DNA from: Vigna angularis
Lineage: Eukaryota; Streptophyta; Magnoliopsida; Fabales; Fabaceae
Length of the DNA: 64,000 nucleotides
Assembly: GCF_016808095.1 (NCBI RefSeq)
Contig: NC_068973.1
Coordinates: 12,582,501-12,646,500, forward strand
Reading direction: 5' to 3'
Below are positions 56,640 through 64,000 of this stretch, in pieces. Every line of letters begins with the position of its first letter. Within the stretch, counting starts at the first letter, position 1. The notes beneath the pieces were generated by a model. The model worked only from the letters and a program-made list of their open reading frames with translations, was not told where the DNA came from and ran no database searches. The position numbers and the translations under genes were made by a program.

Positions 56640-58480
56640 CAAAATTGAAATTTTATTGATATAATATTTAATAAGTACATATTATCCATCATTTTTAATG
56701 TCGTTTTCTATACTAAAAAGGTTTACAACTCTCATACAATCAAAGTCTCTACACAATAACTCAACATCCTATAATAATTGTAAGTCTAGCAGCACTTGTT
56801 CTCTTCACACGTCGTTGTCTAGAATCCAGTCACTTACATATTTTTGTCTAAATCCGAGCAACTCCTCTTGAAATCAACACAATCAACTTAAAGATATTAC
56901 CACAACACCAAAACCATCAACACATTCATCAAGTCTTTTAACAAATGTAATGTTACTTACATTGGTGCTACCAACCTCGACATTGCGAAAAGCCGAAACC
57001 TTGAAGAAAGAACACACCTTTACTCCTTGATGGACATCGAGACAATGGGGAAGAGGCCGAATGTGCTTCGGTGGAGAGGACAACGGGAAAAATCCGCCAA
57101 CAAAAACAGGGAAGACGAAGAAAGGGAGAAATATGCTTTGGTGGAGAGGAAGAGCGAGACAAAGAAACAATCCAGTGAGACTCTAGTGAAGACACAGTGA
57201 GACCAATGGTGGAGAGATTGATACCAATGGTGGAGAGAGAGACGACGGAGAGGGAGTGAGACCATTGAGACTAATGGTGGAGAGATGGGCAAGGGAGAGA
57301 GAGTGAGACCGCGAATGAAAAGAAATGTTTGCTACCTTAGATGAAACCGTGAAAAGGAGAAAACCAATTTCTCTTTGCCTTCCCAAAATGCCCTCAACAT
57401 ACATTTCATTTTGGAAAAGTAATATTTGAAATGAACCAATTTTCATCCACCATGTCGCGTTGTCAAAAAGTTGGCAAGATTTGGTTGTTAAAGAAACTTT
57501 ATCCTTTAAGATAATGTGTCTTAATATGTTTTGGATACATGTTTTGAATGTTTTTGCTTTGATAAAGATATTGTGTCTTAACATGATTCTTTTGGGATCA
57601 AGATGAATTTCTATTTGTTTCAAATTGTTAAATTAATCTAATTTTTTTATGTAAAAGTAATTATATCATATGATAGTAAGAAAAGCTAGTGACTTTTTTT
57701 ATATCGTACATTAATTTATATTATTTAAGTATAGGGGTGACATGATAATTTGATTTGAGAAAATTGGTTTATTTTGATGAATTTTGAATGTTTGATGCTT
57801 ATTGAACTAAGAGTATAGAGAATCGGTTTGACACATGTTATGTCTTTAGAATTTATGTGAGTATTAATGAATTTAGATACATCAATTGAATGAAATTTGT
57901 TTAATTTAAAATTATTTTTAATTAAACATATCAATTTTGGTATCAGAAAGGATTAGCAAATGCTTATATAGAACCATTTGGCTTATACGATATATTTGCT
58001 AAGTTTTTTAAATTATGCAGACACATTAAATGAGTCATATTCTCCATAAGAAAAATTCATTTAATTAAAATCTAGAGAGTTTAGACTTTCTTGCTTGTTG
58101 ATTAAGCCAAAACTCGCTAGCAAGCCTTTAAATAAAAAACCAAAGTTTTAGTTCACTAAGCAAGTCAATATCTCACTAGATCAAATTAGTTTTTGTAAAA
58201 AACTTGAGAGCTAAGAGAGAATTGGTCGTTGGATGAGTAAGGTCTCACTAGGTGAGCCTCTCCCAATGGTTAGTTCACTAGTCGAACCAATTTCTTTGTT
58301 GAGCGAGTTGTTCTTACAAGAACTTCCAAATGTTGCTCACTAGGTAATGAATGATTATATTTGAAAATAAATTGAGATAAAATGTATGCATGAAGAAAAA
58401 TATGTGAATAAATATGTGATATGATGTGAACATAGTTATTTTCAAGAAGCTTGGCGTTGTCATTATCTGCACAGAAAAAG
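56640..58480. other. Intergenic; no gene recognised
   Basis: Minus-strand sequence at about 57300-56880 is rich in CTCTCCACCATTGGT(C/A)TCA repeats and then reads VSAFRNVEVGSTN before a GTAAGT, which could be a decayed first exon of a transposon gene, but no family can be named. 57500-58480 is AT-rich. Confidence 0.4.
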
Positions 58481-58499
58481 AGAGCAAAAGCAAACTAGA

Positions 58500-59168
58500 A
58501 AGAAGTACATTACCTTTATGCATTTAATGTTCTTACGTTAAGAGAACATTTAGGCATGATTCATAGTACAAGCGTTTAGTGTAAGTCTGTGCTTTTCAAA
58601 GTAGTATTTCATTTGCTAAAAATTCAGCATTTACTACTCCTTGTTCTATACGTGCTTTTGTCAATCTCTTATAACTAATACGTCATTGTTTGTCTTGCTT
58701 CCATTTAACAAGGATGTTCTAGTATATATTTCTCTTAGACGTTTTACTTACTAAAGAATATTTCGATAAGTGTTGTATGTTAAACTTTAAAACTTGAGTT
58801 GCTAGACAATCTAGTCTCAATAGACGATTTTTCTTAACATAAAGTGTCACATTATCATGATTTTTCTACTAATTATCATATATACATTAAGTTGTTATTA
58901 ATATTGTTTAATATCAACCTTGAGTCATAGGGTCCAAAAACTCTATAAATATACATGGTATTTCACTAGAAAAATACACATTCCCTTATACTTACCCTCT
59001 TTTACTCAAAACATTCAAACTCTCTTACTGACTTGAGCGTCAAAAGTCTTTTATAGATGGATCTGCACTTATGTTCCAAACCCTCCCGAATGTTCATCAG
59101 AGATCTCAAAAGTCATTAAGATCATGCCACCCATCCAAAGGTTCACTCCAAGTCTCCAGTAAGAATAT
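58500..59168 (+). repeat. Decayed gypsy LTR end with primer-binding-like site
   Basis: CTATAAATATACATGG at about 58943 resembles a TATA box. It is followed by a leader ending CTTACTGACTTGAGCGTC (59025), a phrase common in plant LTR R-U5 regions, and then by TTTGGCACCTATAGTGAGACC (59167), resembling a decayed TGGCGCC-type primer binding site. The left boundary is unknown and no partner LTR is in the window. Confidence 0.4.
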
Positions 59169-59937
59169 TTGGCACCTATAGTGAGACCGAAAACGAGGTT
59201 CTAAAGACGAACCATCAATTCCCTTAAGTCCTCCATTAGGGGTCAACCTTCTTCATTTCTTTTAGACCTAGATTAGAGATTTATGTTTCGATATGTCCAA
59301 TAGTCTAGTATTACTTATGAATTAAGGCCAAAGGAAGTTTAAATAATCATTCTTTTTCCACTCTTTGAGACATCTTTTAACAATAAACCATAATGAAACT
59401 TAATTTCTTCTAAAAAGATTCGACTCTTGATTTATCTATGATTTCAATTAATTAAATGCTTCTGTATGTTATATTTTCAATGCTTAAGCCAACTCTATAT
59501 AAATATAATGAGTTAATTTATTATAGTATTGATCATCTAAATTTGTAAATAATATCTTTGAGACTCTAAAACAAACAATACATCAAAATGCATAGTAATT
59601 GAATCTATCAATGACAATTGACGAACTATAAATCAGAATATTTATGATAATCTGTATCAATTGTGTTTTTCTCTTTTAAAATTACGTAACAAAATCACTT
59701 TAATCACATATTCGTTTTAAACTTTAATTAAAATTTTATAATTTAAAAAATAGCTAATTAGAAAAATTAAGTACCTAAAAATTATTTTTAAAAAAGCTAT
59801 TATAATTAAAAAAGTATAAATCAATGAATTTTTTTATTTTATATAAATAATGCTAATTTACATATTAGTAATTACTTTATAAATTTTTTTATCATAAATA
59901 TATGATTATAATACATATACTAGTATGTGTAACATCC
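59169..59937. other. AT-rich, no gene recognised
   Basis: May be the decayed internal region of the gypsy relic at its left. No motif recognised. Confidence 0.4.
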
Positions 59938-61420
59938 CAAAAATACAGCAATAAATTATATAATAGAATAATTACATTTAATAATATTTCAGTTCAGTCT
60001 TACACTAAGAAAAGCGTACGGTTCTGGCCGAGCGGCCTTACAGAAAGGTTACAACTAAAACTGTACAGGATAAGCAAACCTGACCGAACGGTTTGCTAAT
60101 GTTTATACCGAATGGTTAAATAAAATCAAAAGAGAAGGGGATCAAACGACCACCTTACTATAACTAGACTACTGACCAAACGTCCTACTGTTCGGTCTTA
60201 ACTTCAACTTCTACCAAATTTTCTTCTTCCAGCGTATCTTCCAACAGCACGTCCCCTTCTGCTCACATCCACACGGATGATCATTGCAACGACAAGACGA
60301 ACGTACAAAACAAGACACGACAAAAAACACAGGGTAAGCTTATGTAATTTAATTCATGCATAAACATACATTTCAAACAATCCAACACACAAGGTACATT
60401 TCATCATACATATCATACAAAGCCTATTACTAGACTGACTGTCCAGACTGTATGAAATCTGTGTAGCTACAGGCGTTCGTGCACCCGGGTGATGTAGTAA
60501 CTGGGATGCCCTCAACAGCTGCCACCCGAGGTTAGTCCTATCTATCCAAAGTACCCCTAAGAACTAGGACCTCCTGTCGTTCCCACACATGACCTACCCC
60601 CTCTACGTGAGGACGAGTACTCACGGAACATCAGGATGAACAGCCAGCTTAGCATGTCCACAGTCATACTTTACAAATTCCAATATTCATACATGAGTCG
60701 TTCCTTCCCGGAACGCTCGTCCATAATCCACAACATTTCCATATCACATTTTCTTCATCTTTCATTAATAAACATCTCATTTAACCACCTCGTACAAAGA
60801 TTCATGAGAATTCCAAATAACGAACGTTCAACCCGAACTCAGAACTAGACCGAACACGTAGAGCGAGACCAAGAGATCTCAAAGTTAAGAATGGATTTAA
60901 GGCCAAGGGGTTGATATCGGGTTGAGAAAGATAACGAGTACAATCATAACTCACCAGAAACTAATGGAATGAACGTCAATTACAACATTGAGCCAATTAG
61001 ATGAACTGACTCTTGAGAATTTCAATTGAACATCAAAAAGACCAGACCAAGAACGAAGACTCCAGAATGAAACCAATGAATAAGGATATTTCAAGGCATT
61101 CAAAACTAATACTCAAAATGATTCACATGAAGAAACCGAACACTTGTGAATACTTAGTTTAATTGAATTTAGTATTAAGAAATCCAAATGTCAGTCAAAG
61201 ACTGAACACTATAGTGAGCGAGCCCTAGAGAGCTTGAACGAACGCTCGTATTAGGAAGTTTAACTTAAGGAGATAGAACGAGTGTCTGGTATAAGACCAA
61301 ACACTTGCTTAGGACGAACACTTGGTATAAGACGCGGTGCTACTAAACTTATAGAAAAGAGGCTTGATAAATATACTGAGATACTATTGGAGTAGTATTT
61401 AAGAATAACTAAAATATACA

Positions 61421-61500
<80 letters not shown>

Positions 61501-62448
61501 CTTAAGTTTATAACAGGATATCAAGACAGAACTATGCTTGGCCGAACGCTCAAGTACAGTATTTCGAAATAACTACGCTCGTCCTCAAATAGGATTCTTC
61601 CCAAATGAAAAAAATCCACTACTAACCAAATTCACTAGAAAACCGAACGGTCAAGGACCGTTCAGTAACGAACGTACACTTTCTTAGGGGAATTCATATC
61701 AGGATCATTTATATTCCAACTCATTTATTAACATATAGTTTCACAACTTTATACATTCATATCATAATCAATTTTCATAAGATCAAACACCCATAACATA
61801 GCAATTAATCATACTTCATATAATTGATCAATTCAACGAACGTACATGTCATTCAAACATCATGCAAATTAAATCATATAAGTTTCCCTTACCTTTTAAG
61901 GTAGTCGAACGTTCACAGATACGAACTAGGGTTCTCCTTCTAACAAAGGCCTTAACGTTCTACAGCACGTTCTAAGAACTATAACCAACATAAAACCAGA
62001 AAGATACTCGAATGATAGGATCAACTCATGCAACCAAGAATCTGGGTTTGCATGTTACAGAAAACACACGAATGGAGGAAGGATGAACTTACCAGTTCAG
62101 AATCCTAAACTGATCAGTTCAAACGATCGTCCTCTACGCCGAAAGAGTAGAACTAGTGCCTGAACGGTGATCGGAGAAGAGAAGAGGTGAGAATTGATAG
62201 AGAGAAGGGAAAGATTTTTAGAGAGAAGGAGGAGAAAAATGAGAATTTCAGAGTCTGGGAAGAAGGGTGCATGCAGAAGAGAGTGACGGAAATTTTCAGA
62301 AAAAGTCAGTTTTGCTTCCCACGTCTAAACGAGCGTCCGCTCATCTGCTGACACCTGTCTTCCACTATCTGATTTCCAAATCCTCGTTGCTTGACACTTG
62401 GCGTCCGTTCATAGGGGGTTTTTGGGTGCGTTTTTAATGGTTCTGACA
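59938..62448. mobile_element. Probable long solo LTR (about 2.5 kb)
   Basis: It begins TGTAACATCCCAAAAATACAG-like sequence and ends GGTTCTGACA. The 5 bases outside are GTATG on the left (59933-59937) and TTATG on the right (62449-62453), a one-mismatch duplication. The interior has no gag or pol signature; it contains CTACGTGAGGACGAGTACTC-type leader text (about 60604) and a very long AT microsatellite. TG-CA termini and near-duplication favour a solo LTR of a large retroelement. The family is not identified. Confidence 0.5.
61426..61496. repeat. (AT)n microsatellite, about 35 units
   Basis: Uninterrupted AT dinucleotides over about 70 bp; highly likely to be length-variable. Confidence 0.97.
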
Positions 62449-62455
62449 TTATGTG

Positions 62456-64000
62456 TGTCGCAACCGGAATCGCGACGGGACGACGATCCAAAAAGAAACG
62501 GGTTTTGAAAAGAGATTTTGGAGTCGCCACCATAGTTTATTATGGAAAACTACGGAAAAACCATAAAATAATAAGACACGGTCCACGAAAACCAGATTCT
62601 GGGTTCGGGAGTCGGTTACGCGTAGGGAAGGTATTAGCATCATACAGTGCCTGCCCGAAGGCAGTACCTTTACCTAAACGCGCGAATGTGATGTGGTTTT
62701 CAAAATGTTTAACTATCCCCTAAAATAAAATTCTAAATAAACAAAATATATTTTTTTAGTTTTTTGGGCCCGACAAGGATTGACCTTGCTCCTACGTATT
62801 CTCATTCAAAATGAGAAATCAGGGTTACGTAATTCTTTTGGAAACTGCTTGAAAATTTTGTTTGAGAAATTTGTTTGAGAAATTGATTACGAATAATGAT
62901 TTTGGATTTTTGGGAAATGAACCTGACAAGGACTAGCCTTGCTCCTACGTATCTCCACTTTTGATAGAGAATCAAGGGTAACGTAGTTCTAGCTTTCAAA
63001 ATATTTATATTTGATTTTTAACTTTTGTAAAAGAAAAGAAAAAGATTTTCAGCACAAGGCCTACGCGAGCGGTCGCACGTGTGCTTAAAACCTTTTCAAA
63101 ATATTTTTATTTGATTTTTAACTTTTGTAAAAGAAAAGGAAAATGTTTTTTAGCACAAGGCCTACGCGAGCGGTCGCACGTGTGCTTAAACCTTTTCAAA
63201 ATATTTTTATTTGATTTTTAACTTTTGTAAAAGAAAAGGAAAAGATTTTTTAGCACAAGGCCTACGCGAGCGGTCGCACGTGTGCTTAAACCTTTTCAAA
63301 ATATTTTTATTTGATTTTTAACTTTTGTAAAAGAAAAGGAAAAGGTTTTTTAGCACAAGGCCTACGCGAGCGGTCGCACGTGTGCTTAAACCTTTTCAAA
63401 ATATTTTTGTAAATTCTTTTATTTAACTTTTGTAAAAGAAAAGGAAAAATAAAAAATAAATAAATAAAAAATAAATAAATAAAAATAAAATGAATAAACA
63501 AAATAAATGGAAGTGGTCGAACGGACGTTGGGGACAGAATTCAGAAATAACGAGCGTTCGTTGGGGAGAGGACGAACGTTCGTTGAGGGATATGACGGAT
63601 GGAATTTTAGAAATAGGAGCTGAAGGACGAACGCTCGTTATTGAAATGACGAACGGACGTTTATTGGGGAGATGGCTATCAAACGGTCCATCCAAGAAAT
63701 GGCCGAACGGACGTTTGGATAAGAGGCTAAATAACGAGCGTTCCAAAAAGGCCCAAGGTTCCCGGACGTGCGTTTATTTCTGGGCTTGGCCTAATCGAAT
63801 GCTTTCTAATCTAGAATTTCCTAGGGGTTCAGGAGGTTCATCCTCATTCCCCACTCCCCAGCTAACGCCTTCCCTAGAGACCCAAGCTCTCCTGCTCTGC
63901 ACCACAAACTCACCGCCGCCTCTGCCATAACCGGCCACCGTCGTCTCAACCAGAACACGCCTTGGCCTCGCCGGCGACAACTCGCGCCACCAGAACCACC
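62456..64000 (+). mobile_element. Start of another LTR-like retroelement sequence, truncated by the window end
   Basis: TGTCGCAACCGGAATCGCGACG at 62456 followed by GGAGTCGCCACC, GGTTCGGGAGTCGGTTACGC and GGTATTAGCA is a phrase set widely seen in legume LTR retroelement ends. AAGGATTGACCTTGCTCCTACG-like segments at about 62775 and 62930 form a short repeat. The remainder carries a 100-bp tandem array and GAACG-rich DNA; after about 63780 composition turns GC-rich (CCGCCGCCTCTGCC). No coding domain is visible and the element boundary cannot be seen. Confidence 0.4.
62996..63412. repeat. Tandem array, about 100-bp unit, four copies
   Basis: CTACGCGAGCGGTCGCACGT occurs at 63061, 63162, 63262 and 63362. 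Each is followed by GTGCTTAAA, CCTTTTCAAAATATTT and ACTTTTGTAAAAGAAAAGG. Units differ by only a few bases. Confidence 0.95.

Noticed and set aside
54300..57500. A single large inverted-repeat transposon spanning the CT-rich sequences
   Set aside because: GCGACATG appears on both sides, but flanking bases do not pair, and AAAATACCC/AAAATGCCC run in the same orientation.
61260..61499. Minus-strand frame rich in Tyr-Ile repeats
   Set aside because: Translation of the AT microsatellite.
62996..63412. CRISPR-like array
   Set aside because: The whole 100-bp unit is repeated, with no unique spacers, and the context is plant retroelement DNA.
63490..63930. 146-codon plus-strand frame at the window end
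   Set aside because: Made of GAACG-type repeats followed by GC-rich DNA. No domain is evident, and a gene continuing beyond the window cannot be judged.

Overview
This window is plant nuclear DNA. It has AT-rich intergenic sequence, genes with GT-AG introns, and nested LTR retrotransposons, CACTA, Mutator-like (MULE) and LINE remnants. The repeat vocabulary (for example TAATCGATTAC dyads, GACGTCGG-rich CACTA ends and an LTR rich in GAACG motifs) and the two host genes suggest a papilionoid legume, perhaps near Vigna or Phaseolus. That assignment is inference; no marker here fixes the species.

Two host genes look intact, both on the minus strand. The first is a three-exon CHX-type cation/proton antiporter (19376-22139, 816 codons). 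The second is a twelve-exon copper amine oxidase of the peroxisomal zeta type (46042-52829, 769 codons, C-terminal AKL). Both reconstruct without stops or frameshifts, and one amine oxidase intron has a GC-AG border. They are unrelated in function, and I see no operon-like or clustered pathway logic.

Layout. 1-4120: 3' part of an Athila-like Ty3/gypsy element (extra ORF, polypurine tract, LTR), apparently sitting in another gypsy element whose pol end and duplicated tail follow (4141-4985). 5000-11500: mostly AT-rich sequence with nothing I can name. 11.5-17.0 kb: a CACTA cluster with a 322-bp MITE (TSD AAT), two ~1-kb non-autonomous elements (TSDs TAT and TAC) each inserted in the end repeats of an older element, and an En/Spm-type transposase pseudogene. 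17.8-18.9 kb: LINE reverse-transcriptase fragment. 19.4-22.1 kb: CHX gene. 23.27-35.39 kb: a copia element (254-bp LTRs, TSD CTTCT) interrupted by a second retroelement (25789-33277, TSD AAAAG). 37.5-39.2 kb: MULE remnant. 40.3-43.7 kb: minus-strand copia lacking reverse transcriptase. 44.9-45.5 kb: palindromic inverted-repeat element. 46.0-53.1 kb: amine oxidase gene and promoter. 55.3-56.6 kb: tandem repeats with TAATCGATTAC dyads. 58.5-59.2 kb: a decayed gypsy LTR. 59.9-64.0 kb: a long probable solo LTR, then another LTR-like sequence with a 4 x 100-bp array.

The most unusual object is the inner retroelement at 25789-33277. It is LTR-gag-LTR-gag-LTR-gag-LTR: four nearly identical LTRs and three internal regions, each encoding only a Gag-like protein of about 600 residues with no protease, integrase or reverse transcriptase. 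Its Gag has a long C-terminal extension with 14-residue repeats, a predicted coiled coil and a lysine-rich tail. The whole array is bounded by one 5-bp duplication, so it entered, or grew from, a single insertion.
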